This document shows positions 1 through 8,764 of a stretch of 27,865 bases of DNA, piece after piece (the stretch's first letter is position 1; every line of letters starts with the position of its first letter). Under the pieces are notes generated by a model. The model made no database searches. It was given only the letters and a program-made list of their open reading frames with translations, and was not told where the DNA came from. The translations under genes and the position numbers were made by a program. Origin of the DNA: a virus; the IMG/VR virus record IMGVR_UViG_3300021962_000507, positions 1 to 27,865 of that record. One strand, written 5' to 3'.

Positions 1-72
1 ATGCTGACCCTGCCATACATTGCCACCCCGACCGATTCGGGCAATGATGAGATGGAGATTGTCTTCACCTGA
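1..72 (+). CDS. C-terminal end of a tail protein (partial), probably major tail protein
   Basis: An open frame runs from the first base to a TGA at 70-72 and encodes the last 23 or so residues of a protein whose body lies outside the window; the ATG at base 1 is probably internal. The tail end is acidic (DSGNDEMEIVFT). In lambda-like phages the gene just before the G/GT tail chaperone pair is the major tail tube protein, so position suggests that identity. The sequence is too short to recognise by itself. The next gene starts only 5 bases after this stop, which suggests a shared transcript. Confidence 0.5.
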   Translation: MLTLPYIATPTDSGNDEMEIVFT

Positions 73-77
73 TCCGC

Positions 78-458
78 GTGGCATTTGTCCTTAAGCAGTC
101 GGACTCCTACACCTGGCCGGTGAGCATCAAGCTCCCGGCCAACGGTGGGAAACGAGAGCGGCAGACATTTGATGCTGAGTTCAAGCGGCTGGCCCAGAGC
201 CGCATCAATGAGATTCAGCGCGAGGTGCAGCTGCGCGTCAAGGCCAACGAAAAGGGTGAGGACACTGGCGAGGGCATCAGCGATCAGAGCATTGCAGATG
301 AGATCCTCGTGGGATGGGATGGCATTGTCGATGGTGATGGTGAGCCCGTGCCATTCAGCAATGCCGTGAAGGCACAGCTATTGGATGTGCCGATGATGGC
401 CGGCGCATTGGTTGCTGCCTACTTCGAGTCGCTGGTGGAGCAGAAGAGAAAAAACTGA
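78..458 (+). CDS. Tail assembly chaperone, gpG-like short form
   Basis: This 126-residue protein starts at a GTG five bases after the preceding stop. It is hydrophilic and mostly helical in appearance, ending EQKRKN. It lies immediately before the tape measure gene, the usual place of the lambda G/GT pair. In that family the short form coats the tape measure during tail assembly, and a minor frameshifted form recruits tail tube subunits. The last codons contain an A AAA AAC slippery heptamer in the zero frame directly before the TGA, so the assignment rests on position, size and the shift signal rather than on sequence identity. No clear Shine-Dalgarno sequence precedes the GTG; translational coupling is likely. 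Confidence 0.82.
   Translation: MAFVLKQSDSYTWPVSIKLPANGGKRERQTFDAEFKRLAQSRINEIQREVQLRVKANEKGEDTGEGISDQSIADEILVGWDGIVDGDGEPVPFSNAVKAQLLDVPMMAGALVAAYFESLVEQKRKN
449..455 (+). promoter_or_regulatory. Programmed -1 ribosomal frameshift slippery site (A AAA AAC)
   Basis: The heptamer AAAAAAC is split A|AAA|AAC in the reading frame of the upstream chaperone and is followed at once by its TGA (456-458). This is a canonical X XXY YYZ slippery sequence. A -1 slip puts ribosomes on CTG ATC GGG from 455, a frame that stays open through the ATG at 488 to the stop at 776-778. The geometry matches G/GT frameshifting in tailed phages. I did not identify a downstream stimulatory pseudoknot by eye. Confidence 0.9.
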
Positions 459-778
459 TCGGGGCCGCTGAGCATTGGCTAGGTGGCATGGAAGTTGACG
501 ACACAGCAAAGGATGCAGCTGTGTTCGGCATCGAACCACCACCGAGCAAAGCGGCCGTCAACTTCGAGGTGGAGCCAGACGCATGGGCAGCCGTGCGTGT
601 GTTCCTAAAGGTGCAGACGCAATGGCGTACTGATTCAGGTACCATGATCGGCCTCGACTATGGCGCCGTGCGCTGGGTGTTTGATCTGCTGCAGATCGAT
701 GATCCGGCCGAGGTTCTAGGTGATCTGCAGATCATCGAGGCTACAGTGGTTGCAGCAGTCAACAAGCGCAAGAAATAG
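455..778 (+). CDS. Tail assembly chaperone, T-domain produced by -1 frameshift (gpGT-like; DUF1799-like)
   Basis: This is the -1 frame extension of the upstream chaperone, 107 residues from the shift point, giving a predicted fusion of 233 residues. Read alone it could start at ATG 488 (96 residues), but the frame is open back to the slippery site and encodes LIGAAEHWLGG before that Met. The domain resembles DUF1799: the conserved core is visible as WAAVRVFLKVQTQWR followed by GLDYGAV. In the lambda paradigm the T part binds tail tube protein while the G part binds the tape measure. Two bases separate its stop from the tape measure ATG. Confidence 0.85.
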   Translation: MIGAAEHWLGGMEVDDTAKDAAVFGIEPPPSKAAVNFEVEPDAWAAVRVFLKVQTQWRTDSGTMIGLDYGAVRWVFDLLQIDDPAEVLGDLQIIEATVVAAVNKRKK

Positions 779-780
779 CC

Positions 781-2706
781 ATGGCGCTGGACATGACAAC
801 CGCCCTGACGATCAGGGCCAAGGTTGACGGTCTGGCGCAGATTGATGGTTTGACTCGTTCGCTTGATAAGGCGAACAATCAAGCCAGTGGCTTGAGTGGT
901 GCATTCAGCAAGCTGGGCGGAATGGCCAAGAATGCCGGCATCGCCATTGCCGGTCTCGGTGCTGCTGCAGTTGGCGGTCTTGCGGTGCTTGGCAAGAACG
1001 CGATTGATGCAGCAGACAATCTCAACGATCTGAGCCAACGCACTGGTGTTGGCGTTGAGACGCTCAGCAAGTTTGGCGCAGCAGCAGAAGATAGCGGCAG
1101 CAGCATCGAGGAAGTCGCCAAGGCGATGGGCAAGTTGTCGAAGGGGATTGTTGATCCATCTTCAAAGGTCAACGAAGCCTTGAGATCGATTGGCATCAGC
1201 TCGACCGATACACAAGGCAAGATCCGCAGCGTTGATCAGGTGATGCTCGACATTGCCGACAAGTTCAGCAAGCTGCCAGATGGTGCGCAGAAGACTGCTC
1301 TGGCTATGGAAATCTTCGGCAAATCAGGCGCCAACCTGATTCCGATGTTGAACGGTGGCCGCGAGGCGATGAGTCAATATTCAGCGACCATCACTAAGGA
1401 GATGGCTGAGGCTGCCGACCGATTCAATGATGCGATCAATATGATCATGCGTGAACTGGCGGGGCCGTTTAATCAGGCGATTGCAGCCTCACTGCCATAC
1501 ATCACGCAACTGGCGCAGCAGCTTGGTGCCGCATTGCCTGGGGCGATTGCAGCCTTAGTTCCAATCTTGACTGGCTTTGTCAGCACACTGGCTCAGATCG
1601 GCCAGTGGTTCGCCACGCTGACGCCGCAACAGCAAGGATTCGTAGCCGGCGCTGCTGCACTCACAGTGGCCTTCATCGCATTGGCGCCTGCCATCACAGC
1701 AATCGTCACAGTACTGACTACGTTCGGCCCGCTAGTGGCTGGCATTGCTGCAGCGATTGTCGGAATCCCTGCTGTGATCGCCGGCTGGGCTGGTGCCATT
1801 GGTCCACTGGTGGCTGGCCTTGGCAGTCTCGGCCAGATACTGGTGGCGGTGTTCAGCGGCCCAGTTGGATGGGTGGCGCTTGCTGTTGCTGCTGGCGTAG
1901 CGATCTACGCCTTCCGTGATCAGATCGGTGCAGCGTTTCAAGCGATTGGCGGATTCATCGCTGATGCAGCGATGGGATTCAAGACGGTCTTCATCGATCC
2001 CGTGATCCAGCTTGGGCAGCAGGTCATTGATTTCTATGCCAAGCCATGGATTCAGATTTTTCAATTTCTCAAGCAGCCATTCGAGCAAGGCTGGCAGTGG
2101 ATTCAGCAGAACTTCATCACGCCGTTGCAGAGCGCCTTCCAGCAGTCGGTGCAGTTCATCCAGAACGCATGGGCCGGGATGCAACAGATCATTGCAGCAC
2201 CATTCACTGCAGCCCTTGGCATTGTGAAGGGCGCATTGAACGGCATCATGGCCGCGATTGAAGGCGGCATCAATGGCGCTGTGGCAGGCATCAATCGATT
2301 GATTGCCGCAGCTAACCGCGTTCCAGGCGTCAAGATTCCACAGGTGAGCCCTGTCAAACTGCCACGTTTTGCCGAGGGTGGCGTTGTCAGTGGCCCAACC
2401 ATTGCCATGGTGGGTGAAGGCGGTGAGCCGGAATACATCGTGCCGCAATCCAAGGCCAGTGGCTTTGCCGCTAACTGGATGGCCGGCAAGCGTGGCGCAA
2501 GCGCCATCCCTCGCTTTGCTGAGGGTGGCGTGGTTGTGCCCAGCAGCGCCAATGTCAGCATTCAGACTGGCCCGGTGATGCAGATGAATGGCAGCAATTA
2601 TGTGACCACGCAAGATCTAAGTCGTGCCGTACAGGCTGGCGTTAATCAAACGCTCAGGCTGATCGCAGGCGATGGCAGCGTGCGCCGCCAGCTAGGGATA
2701 GCCTGA
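781..2706 (+). CDS. Tail tape measure protein
   Basis: This 641-residue protein sets tail length and is expected to be ejected with the DNA. The N-terminal 200 or so residues look like the TP901-type tape measure core (ADNLNDLSQRTGVGVETLS, then an ALAMEIFGKSG segment). The middle, about residues 240-380, is a string of long Ala/Gly/Val/Ile-rich hydrophobic segments likely to include membrane-interacting helices. The C-terminal part carries the repeated RFAEGGVV motif and GEGGEPEYIVP, common near tape measure ends. By the usual 1.5 angstrom per residue rule the tail would be roughly 95 nm (inference). The gene directly follows the chaperone pair and its TGA overlaps the next ATG as TGATG. Confidence 0.93.
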   Translation: MALDMTTALTIRAKVDGLAQIDGLTRSLDKANNQASGLSGAFSKLGGMAKNAGIAIAGLGAAAVGGLAVLGKNAIDAADNLNDLSQRTGVGVETLSKFGAAAEDSGSSIEEVAKAMGKLSKGIVDPSSKVNEALRSIGISSTDTQGKIRSVDQVMLDIADKFSKLPDGAQKTALAMEIFGKSGANLIPMLNGGREAMSQYSATITKEMAEAADRFNDAINMIMRELAGPFNQAIAASLPYITQLAQQLGAALPGAIAALVPILTGFVSTLAQIGQWFATLTPQQQGFVAGAAALTVAFIALAPAITAIVTVLTTFGPLVAGIAAAIVGIPAVIAGWAGAIGPLVAGLGSLGQILVAVFSGPVGWVALAVAAGVAIYAFRDQIGAAFQAIGGFIADAAMGFKTVFIDPVIQLGQQVIDFYAKPWIQIFQFLKQPFEQGWQWIQQNFITPLQSAFQQSVQFIQNAWAGMQQIIAAPFTAALGIVKGALNGIMAAIEGGINGAVAGINRLIAAANRVPGVKIPQVSPVKLPRFAEGGVVSGPTIAMVGEGGEPEYIVPQSKASGFAANWMAGKRGASAIPRFAEGGVVVPSSANVSIQTGPVMQMNGSNYVTTQDLSRAVQAGVNQTLRLIAGDGSVRRQLGIA

Positions 2707-3215
2707 TGGCTTATCACGATCTGCTGTGCTTCCTTGAATACTACGCTGATCGCAGCAGCGTGTACGATCCAAGCACAGGGAAGCGTGCACCAACACGCCG
2801 CTGGCAGAACTTCTATCAAGTGCCGCAAGATCTATCAACAGTTGACAACGCTGTGCAAGGCACCTTTGTATATATCCCATTTAGTGCCTCTGGTTTCACC
2901 TTGAAATCAGCCAACAGCATTGGCGAGCTATCGATTGAGATCGCGGCAACTGGTGACATCATCGATCTGACCGACACAGCCATTGGCGCCAATCGGCTGG
3001 TCATCGCTTCGCTTTATTTGCAGGATGCCGGCCAGGATCAGCTGGATCCTGCTAGCGCTACGCTTGTCAGCCGATACATTGGTGGCATCGATGGAGCCGA
3101 AGTGAACGACACATCAGTCACTTGGGCTATTACGCCAGTAATCGACAAGACAAAGCCACAGATCCCAACGCGCAAGGTGGCATCTGATTTGATTGGGAGG
3201 TTTGTTGGGCAATGA
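2706..3215 (+). CDS. Tail tip protein following the tape measure (minor tail protein)
   Basis: The 169-residue product begins at an ATG overlapping the tape measure stop (TGATG). It has no signal peptide or membrane segment and looks beta-rich. The opening MAYHDLLCFLEYYADRSSVY and a later VSRYIGGIDGAEVND are its most distinctive features. Position between tape measure and J-like protein corresponds to the lambda M/L slot, so a role in the distal tail or tail tip is inferred. I do not recognise a named domain. It overlaps the next gene by 4 bases (ATGA). Confidence 0.7.
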   Translation: MAYHDLLCFLEYYADRSSVYDPSTGKRAPTRRWQNFYQVPQDLSTVDNAVQGTFVYIPFSASGFTLKSANSIGELSIEIAATGDIIDLTDTAIGANRLVIASLYLQDAGQDQLDPASATLVSRYIGGIDGAEVNDTSVTWAITPVIDKTKPQIPTRKVASDLIGRFVGQ

Positions 3216-3430
3216 CAATGCAGGTGCTTGCCGTGAATGTTGAAGTGCAGTGCTGCGATGGCACAACGCATCAGGGCGTCAGATTGGCCGTTGACGGCAC
3301 GCGGCGTCTTTATCTTGCGGCTGATGACACGGAAATCAGCGACGTGCAGACTGTGACACAATGCACGGCCATTGTTCCTCCAATGATCTTGGCAGCAGCA
3401 TTGCATCATTGCAAGGAGTGTGAGCAATGA
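3212..3430 (+). CDS. Small tail-region protein with Cys/His-rich C-terminus
   Basis: A 72-residue protein that I do not recognise. It overlaps the preceding and following genes by 4 bases each (ATGA), strong evidence that it is translated. Paired cysteines occur near the N-terminus (QCCDG) and the C-terminus reads HHCKECEQ, a possible metal-binding or disulfide-forming pattern. Its place just before the J-like gene is where lambda K and I lie, but the length and sequence do not support equating them. Function unknown; tail-tip assembly is a guess from context. Confidence 0.62.
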   Translation: MTMQVLAVNVEVQCCDGTTHQGVRLAVDGTRRLYLAADDTEISDVQTVTQCTAIVPPMILAAALHHCKECEQ

Positions 3431-5577
3431 CTAATTCAGCCTATAACCGTGGACCACAGATCAATCAGCAAGTAATGCCTGCAAAGGCACCGCCAGGACA
3501 GCGTGGTCCACAGGGTGCAGATGAAGTTTCCGATTGGGTAGTCAAGGAGCAGAATCGATTAAATCCTGGGCAGACTTGGGCAAAGCGTCCATCTGGCTCT
3601 GGAAGTGGATGGATTGTCTATCGCGTAAAAGATGGACAGCAAGGTGCTGCTCAACAAAAGGGCTCACCCAATCAAGCCATATCACAACGCGACAAATCAC
3701 CAGAAAACCGCAAGACACCTAGCGCTGATCTAGGTGCTGAACAGCGCATCGCGACAGCTGGCGAAACCGTGCCGATTGTGTTCGGCAAGCGCATGAGTGG
3801 CAATGGTGGTGTGTGGGTGCAGCCATCACTGGTGCGTGCTGGTTCAAGTTTTTTTGTGGGTAGTTTTCTGTTTCCCGTCAGTCAAGGGCAGATTGTCAGC
3901 AGCCCAGTGAAGCACCGCACATGGGTTGGCCTGCGCAACATGGCGTTTCTGGCTGATCAAACGATCACGATCAGCGCGATTTACAACAGCGCTGCCACGC
4001 TAGCCGCCAATCCTGGCACGTGCCCAATCATTGGCAACGGTCTCTATTGTGGCAATGAGACCTACAGCTATTTGGGTCAACTGATCACTGGGTCTGGAGA
4101 AGCTGTAGATCGTCAAGACTGGCCTACCAGCTATTCAGGTGTGCGCTACGTAGCACGCGGCACTGGCAATACAACCAACTCGGCGGTGCTCGCTACTTAC
4201 GAAGTCTACGACAACGTAACAGGTGCAGATCTGACAAGCGCCTTCTTTTCGTATCTTGGCGTCCCCTCTAGCACGCAGTTCGCATTCAATGTTGACGCCA
4301 ACTCAAGCGGCACGATCTTTGGAGGCTTTGCTGTTGGTGTTGTTCAGGACTACATAGGTGGCACCAACCTCCGGCCAGGCGTGGCTACTGGATTCTTTAT
4401 CGATCCAGTATTTGCAGCCATTGGTGCAAGTGCTGGTGGCGCGACATTCAAGATCATTGGCGCAGGCGTCAATAATCAAATCAATCCAAGCAATCCAGCC
4501 AGTACTGGGACACTGGATGGCGTCCAGCCTGAATGGACAATTAGTAAGTACGCTGATCCAGCCAGCACGCCAACGGCCAATAACTCAGCGTTTGCAGATA
4601 TCACTTTTCTGAAGGTTGTTGGAGACATCTACGATCCACCGGAATCTGGATCGTATCCAACCACGCCACGTCAACTGTCGGTTTACTACGAGCAAGGCAT
4701 CAGCGTTGATCTCTATAGCGTCGGCCTTGTCGGTGGCGTCTACACGCAAGGTGCCAGCAACCAGCTGGTCGACTTGGCGATGTACCTCTTCACGATCTAC
4801 AAGCGCACGAGCAACACTGATCCTGATGTGGCGGCGCCGATCTACACCGGCAACATGGAGGATCTGGCCACGTTCTGCGATGAATACAGCCTGCACTTCA
4901 ATGGTGTGATCTCAGACTATTTGAACATTGTTGAGTTCCTTGGTGAAACTGCGCCCTACTTCCTGCTCTCTTTCCAATCCAATGGCGGTCAGTATCGATT
5001 TGAACCGCTATTGCCATTGAACGGCAGTCAAGAGATTGATACAACAGCGCTCACGCCAGCAGCTACATTCACAGAGGATGAGATCCTGCCAGGCTCATTT
5101 ACCAAGATGTATGTGCCAGCAGCCGACAAAACCGACGTGACTGCCACGGTGCTCTATCGCCTCAACAATCCCGAGGCCATTGGAACACAGCAAAGCGTGC
5201 AGGTGCGTTATAGCGGCGTGAGCCTTGACGCGCCGGTTGAGCAGTTTGATATGTCGGACTTTTGCGCCAACCGTGATCATGCCGTGATCTACGCCAAGCA
5301 CTACCTGGCCCGGCGTAAGTATTCAGTGCATTCCATCAGCTTCGCCACGCCACTCTCGACCGCTGGCCTGAAGCCCACCGACGTGATCAAAATCGAGCGG
5401 CAGCGGATCACTAGCACTGGCGACAACCGCACGGAGATTGAGTGGTATCAGATCACCACCATTCAGCATCAGACCGATGGCACCACCAGTATCGAGGCAG
5501 CCCAGTTCCCGGTGAATGGCAGCGACATTGCACGCATCAGCAATGATGTGCTGAATGGCACCTTTACAGTGGTGTGA
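3427..5577 (+). CDS. Tail tip / central hub protein (gpJ-like, host specificity)
   Basis: The 716-residue product is the largest tail-tip gene, in the lambda J position. Residues 1-100 are low-complexity and hydrophilic, with PGQRGPQG and SGSGSGW stretches. A GETVPIVFGKR motif near residue 115, typical of phage tail hub proteins, begins the structured part. The middle is Ser/Thr/Gly-rich, and the C-terminal 250 residues contain a hub-like segment (LATFCDEYSLHFNGVISDYL, later ARRKYSVHSISFATPL). It probably closes the tail tube and contacts the receptor or carries fibres. It is tied to its neighbours by an ATGA overlap upstream and a TGATG overlap downstream. No enzymatic motif was seen. Confidence 0.82.
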   Translation: MTNSAYNRGPQINQQVMPAKAPPGQRGPQGADEVSDWVVKEQNRLNPGQTWAKRPSGSGSGWIVYRVKDGQQGAAQQKGSPNQAISQRDKSPENRKTPSADLGAEQRIATAGETVPIVFGKRMSGNGGVWVQPSLVRAGSSFFVGSFLFPVSQGQIVSSPVKHRTWVGLRNMAFLADQTITISAIYNSAATLAANPGTCPIIGNGLYCGNETYSYLGQLITGSGEAVDRQDWPTSYSGVRYVARGTGNTTNSAVLATYEVYDNVTGADLTSAFFSYLGVPSSTQFAFNVDANSSGTIFGGFAVGVVQDYIGGTNLRPGVATGFFIDPVFAAIGASAGGATFKIIGAGVNNQINPSNPASTGTLDGVQPEWTISKYADPASTPTANNSAFADITFLKVVGDIYDPPESGSYPTTPRQLSVYYEQGISVDLYSVGLVGGVYTQGASNQLVDLAMYLFTIYKRTSNTDPDVAAPIYTGNMEDLATFCDEYSLHFNGVISDYLNIVEFLGETAPYFLLSFQSNGGQYRFEPLLPLNGSQEIDTTALTPAATFTEDEILPGSFTKMYVPAADKTDVTATVLYRLNNPEAIGTQQSVQVRYSGVSLDAPVEQFDMSDFCANRDHAVIYAKHYLARRKYSVHSISFATPLSTAGLKPTDVIKIERQRITSTGDNRTEIEWYQITTIQHQTDGTTSIEAAQFPVNGSDIARISNDVLNGTFTVV

Positions 5578-5948
5578 TGGCCACCTTCCCTGCGCTGGCA
5601 CCACGTACACGTTCGCTCTCATTGGGCGATATACCGCAGCAGCAATATGTGGGCACCAGTGGCGGTGAAGTGCGATTTAAGCAGGGCAACTCCTACATCG
5701 CTCAAACGCTCAGCATCGGCTATGAGTATCTGACCGAGGCTGAGGCCCAGCTGTTGCTCGATCACTATGCCGGGCAGGAGGGCAGCCTGATCCCTTTCGA
5801 TCTATCCGCTGAGGTATGGGGCGGCTACACCACGCCGCCAGTCAGTTCAGCCAGTTACCAATGGCGCTATACCGGGCCATTCGGCGTGGATATCGCAGCG
5901 CCAAGGCGATACAACATCAGCATCGAGCTTGAAACGGTGCCGATCTAG
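5577..5948 (+). CDS. Small tail-tip protein, copy 1 of a tandem duplication
   Basis: A 123-residue protein starting at the ATG that overlaps the hub protein stop (TGATG); the GTG three bases earlier is possible, but the paralogue begins MTFPAL and supports the ATG (MATFPAL). It shares with the next gene the pattern FPALxPxxR, GDxPQxQ, QGNxxIxQTL, HYxxxxG, LSxEVWxGYTTPPV and WRYxGP, so the two arose by tandem duplication. The position after the hub suggests a tip or fibre-attachment component. I know no function for the family. Confidence 0.72.
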   Translation: MATFPALAPRTRSLSLGDIPQQQYVGTSGGEVRFKQGNSYIAQTLSIGYEYLTEAEAQLLLDHYAGQEGSLIPFDLSAEVWGGYTTPPVSSASYQWRYTGPFGVDIAAPRRYNISIELETVPI

Positions 5949-5950
5949 CC

Positions 5951-6451
5951 ATGACCTTTCCTGCTCTGATCCCATCGGCTCGCGTCTACACACCTGGCGA
6001 TGTACCGCAGCATCAGCAGGTGACGCTATCGGGTGTCAACAGCGGCTATAGGCAAGGCAACCGCAGAATCGGGCAGACGCTGCAGCTGGCATTCAACAAC
6101 ATCAGCGAATCAGATCTGAACCTGATCAAGGCTCACTACCTAGATCGGCAAGGCACATTCGATATCTTCTTTCTGTCCACTGAAGTGTGGAACGGCTACA
6201 CCACGCCCCCGGTTCCACTGCTGAGTGATTACGCCTGGCGGTATGCCGGGCCACCAGTCATCACGGATGGATCGTGCGATCTATGGAGCGTTGAACTTGA
6301 GCTGACCACCTATGCCATTGATCTGAGCGATTTGATCATTGATGGCCTGTCGGCAGCTGCCACACCAGCCCGCGATTATATTGTTGACGGTGGTGCAGCG
6401 TCTGCCACGCCGGCACGCGACTATGTGATCAACTCCGGTGCAGCAACATGA
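5951..6451 (+). CDS. Small tail-tip protein, copy 2 with C-terminal repeat extension
   Basis: A 166-residue paralogue of the preceding gene, starting two bases after its stop. The first 125 residues align along their length with copy 1 (see GDVPQHQQ and STEVWNGYTTPPV). The last 40 residues are an extra tail with an internal duplication, ATPARDYIVDGGAA followed by ATPARDYVINSGAA. This extension leads directly into the fibre gene through an ATGA overlap, and may be an adapter that docks the fibre (inference). Confidence 0.72.
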   Translation: MTFPALIPSARVYTPGDVPQHQQVTLSGVNSGYRQGNRRIGQTLQLAFNNISESDLNLIKAHYLDRQGTFDIFFLSTEVWNGYTTPPVPLLSDYAWRYAGPPVITDGSCDLWSVELELTTYAIDLSDLIIDGLSAAATPARDYIVDGGAASATPARDYVINSGAAT

Positions 6452-8016
6452 GTATCACTCTCACAGCCCTTCAGAAACAGCGCCGCGATACTGCCGCCAA
6501 CTGGACGGCCGAGAATCCAACGCTGCTGGCTGGCGAGATTGGTGTTGAGAGTGATACCGGCTACTGGAAGATCGGCAACGGCAGCACCGCATGGAACAGC
6601 CTCGCCTACCTGGCCGGCACCAAGCTGAGCGCCTATCCGTTGGTGAATGCGGATATCGCCAGCAATGCTGAGATCGCCGTCAGCAAACTGGCCGATGGCG
6701 CAGCCAGGCAACTGCTGCAGACCGATGCGGCTGGCACTGGTGTTGAGTGGGCCAGCAATATCGATGTGCCGGGCACGCTCGACGTGACGGGTGCGGCCAC
6801 GTTTGACAACAACGTCATCATTCAAGGCGATCTAACGGTGAATGGCACCGAAACGATCATCAATACTCAGACGCTGGACGTTGAAGATAAAAACATCGTC
6901 ATCGGCAAGGTCACCACACCATCGGATGTAACGGCCGATGGTGGTGGCATCACACTCAAGGGGACCACCGACAAAACGATCAGCTGGCTCGATGCCACAG
7001 ATGCGTGGACGTTCAGCGAGCACGTCAATATCGCTAGCGGCAAGGAATACCGCATCGCGGGCACCAAGGTCTTGGACGCCACCAGCCTGGGTAGTGGCGT
7101 CATCGGTTCCAGCCTCACTAGCCTCGGCACCATCAGCACAGGCACTTGGCAGGGCACTGCTGTTGTCGCCGCCTATGGCGGGACCGGGCAGACCACCTAT
7201 ACCGATGGCCAGCTGCTGATCGGCAAGACTGATGGCACGCTTGCCAAGGCAACGATTACGCAGGGTTCTGGCGTCACTATCACTAATGGCGATGGCAGCA
7301 TCACGATTAGCGCCACGGGCACGGGTGGAACCGTCACAAACGTAACGGGCACCGCTCCGATCAGTGTGGCGAATGGCACCACCACGCCAGCAATCTCTAT
7401 TGCAACAGCAAGCACCAGTGCGGCGGGTGCAGTTCAGCTGACTGATTCCACCAGCAGCACCAGCACAACGACAGCAGCAACGCCAAACTCAGTCAAGTCG
7501 GCGTATGACCTAGCCAATGCAGCGCTGCCCAAAGCAGGCGGCACGCTTACGGGCGATGTAACCCTCAACGCTCAATCTGATCTGCGCTTTGCGGACGCGG
7601 ATAGCAGCAACTGGGTTGCATTCCAAGCTCCGGCAACTGTCACCAGTAACGTCACTTGGACCCTGCCCAGCGCAGACGGAACCAGCGGGCAGGTGTTGCA
7701 GACCAATGGGTCAGCAACCCTGAGCTGGGTTTCACCCGGTGGTACCTATACGATCACAACCACGGCGACAAGCAAAACGTTAGCCAACCGTGAGAGATGT
7801 ACGGTTACAGCTGCCACTCAAACCATTACACTCCCAGCAAGCCCTTCAGCAGGTGATGAAGTGACCATTTCGATTGCAGGCACTTTTACCGATACAGTAA
7901 TTGCCCGCAACGGCTCAAACATTATGTCTCTTGCTGAAAACATGACCGTAGACAAAGCAAACGTCTCGGTCACTCTTTACTACGTTGATGCCACCCGTGG
8001 CTGGAGGATTATCTGA
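6448..8016 (+). CDS. Tail fibre protein with Mtd-like N-terminal domain
   Basis: This 522-residue protein opens with an N-terminal segment like that of the major tropism determinant and related fibres: QKQRRDTAANWTAENPTLL, then GEIGVESDTGYWKIGNGSTAW. The body is a long Thr/Gly/Asn-rich beta-repeat region typical of trimeric fibre shafts (repeats such as TLDVTGAATFDNNV and YGGTGQTTYTDGQLLIG). The C-terminus may be a small jelly-roll-like tip. It would bind the host surface. It overlaps the previous gene by ATGA and the next by TGATG, so it is in the tail operon. No variable-repeat or reverse transcriptase partner for diversity generation is present nearby. Confidence 0.85.
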   Translation: MSITLTALQKQRRDTAANWTAENPTLLAGEIGVESDTGYWKIGNGSTAWNSLAYLAGTKLSAYPLVNADIASNAEIAVSKLADGAARQLLQTDAAGTGVEWASNIDVPGTLDVTGAATFDNNVIIQGDLTVNGTETIINTQTLDVEDKNIVIGKVTTPSDVTADGGGITLKGTTDKTISWLDATDAWTFSEHVNIASGKEYRIAGTKVLDATSLGSGVIGSSLTSLGTISTGTWQGTAVVAAYGGTGQTTYTDGQLLIGKTDGTLAKATITQGSGVTITNGDGSITISATGTGGTVTNVTGTAPISVANGTTTPAISIATASTSAAGAVQLTDSTSSTSTTTAATPNSVKSAYDLANAALPKAGGTLTGDVTLNAQSDLRFADADSSNWVAFQAPATVTSNVTWTLPSADGTSGQVLQTNGSATLSWVSPGGTYTITTTATSKTLANRERCTVTAATQTITLPASPSAGDEVTISIAGTFTDTVIARNGSNIMSLAENMTVDKANVSVTLYYVDATRGWRII

Positions 8017-8762
8017 TGTCTACGCTTACTCAGTTTTTTGGTGGTAGCGGTGGTTCTGGTATTCCTGTTGAGCTTCTTGTTGTAGGTGGTGGCGGTGGTG
8101 GCGCTGCTAACAGTGGTCAAAACTATTACGCAAATGCAGGAGGCGCAGGCCGTCTGAATTACGGCATCTGCTCCGTGCCGCTTGGTTTTTACTCCACTAT
8201 TACTGTTGGTGCCGGAGGGGCTGCTGCTGCAGGCAACACAGGCTCTGATGGCTCTACATCGTCGGCTTTGTTTAGTTTTGCTGGTGGTGGTGGTGGTAAT
8301 GGTCGTACAAATGCGCCCGGTATTCTCGGGTCTATTACTGGTAGCACTGGCAATGTGAGTGCAAGCTTTTCCGCGTTGTTCTCTTCGTTGGCAAACATTG
8401 GAGGCGCTGCCACTGCAAGTTCTAGCGGAGGAGCAGGTGGCCCTGGCAATGGCATCACCGCTGGGGCTGGCCTGGCTCTTGACATCACTGGTAGCTCTGT
8501 AACTTACGCCGAAGGTGGTGCAGGAGCTTCTGCTGCGTATGGGGGAGGTGGTGCAGGTAACGCCAATACTGGCAGTGGCGGAGGAGGTTGTGGCCCATAT
8601 ACGTATGTGGCTAACACTGGAGGGTCTGGCATAGTCGTTATCGCTTACCCCAACACTTTCGGTGCCGCAACTTGTACAGGTACGTACAACGAACCCACCC
8701 GCTCTGGCTACCGCGTCTACCGCTTCACCGGTAGCGGAACAATCACCTTCCCCGCTTCGTAG
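8016..8762 (+). CDS. Glycine-rich tail adhesin
   Basis: A 248-residue protein dominated by glycine, alanine and serine runs (VVGGGGGGAAN, FAGGGGGNGR, YGGGGAGNA). This composition is typical of glycine-rich phage receptor-binding proteins that fold as polyglycine helix sandwiches, such as S16 gp38-type adhesins. The last 50 residues depart from the glycine pattern (GSGIVVIAYPNTF, then YRVYRFTGSGTITFP), a C-terminal end common in glycine-rich fibre proteins. It follows the fibre gene with a TGATG overlap and probably forms the fibre tip. The first half uses more T-ending codons than its neighbours, which could reflect recent exchange. Confidence 0.75.
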   Translation: MSTLTQFFGGSGGSGIPVELLVVGGGGGGAANSGQNYYANAGGAGRLNYGICSVPLGFYSTITVGAGGAAAAGNTGSDGSTSSALFSFAGGGGGNGRTNAPGILGSITGSTGNVSASFSALFSSLANIGGAATASSSGGAGGPGNGITAGAGLALDITGSSVTYAEGGAGASAAYGGGGAGNANTGSGGGGCGPYTYVANTGGSGIVVIAYPNTFGAATCTGTYNEPTRSGYRVYRFTGSGTITFPAS

Positions 8763-8764
8763 CC

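Noticed and set aside
1732-2613. 293-codon minus-strand open frame inside the tape measure gene
   Set aside because: Composition is His/Ala/Leu-rich without any recognisable domain, and the opposite frame is a clear tape measure protein. Long antisense frames are common in GC-rich coding DNA.
6448-8762. Diversity-generating retroelement suggested by the Mtd-like fibre N-terminus
   Set aside because: No reverse transcriptase, template repeat or accessory gene is nearby, and the Mtd-like N-terminal segment is common in ordinary fibres.
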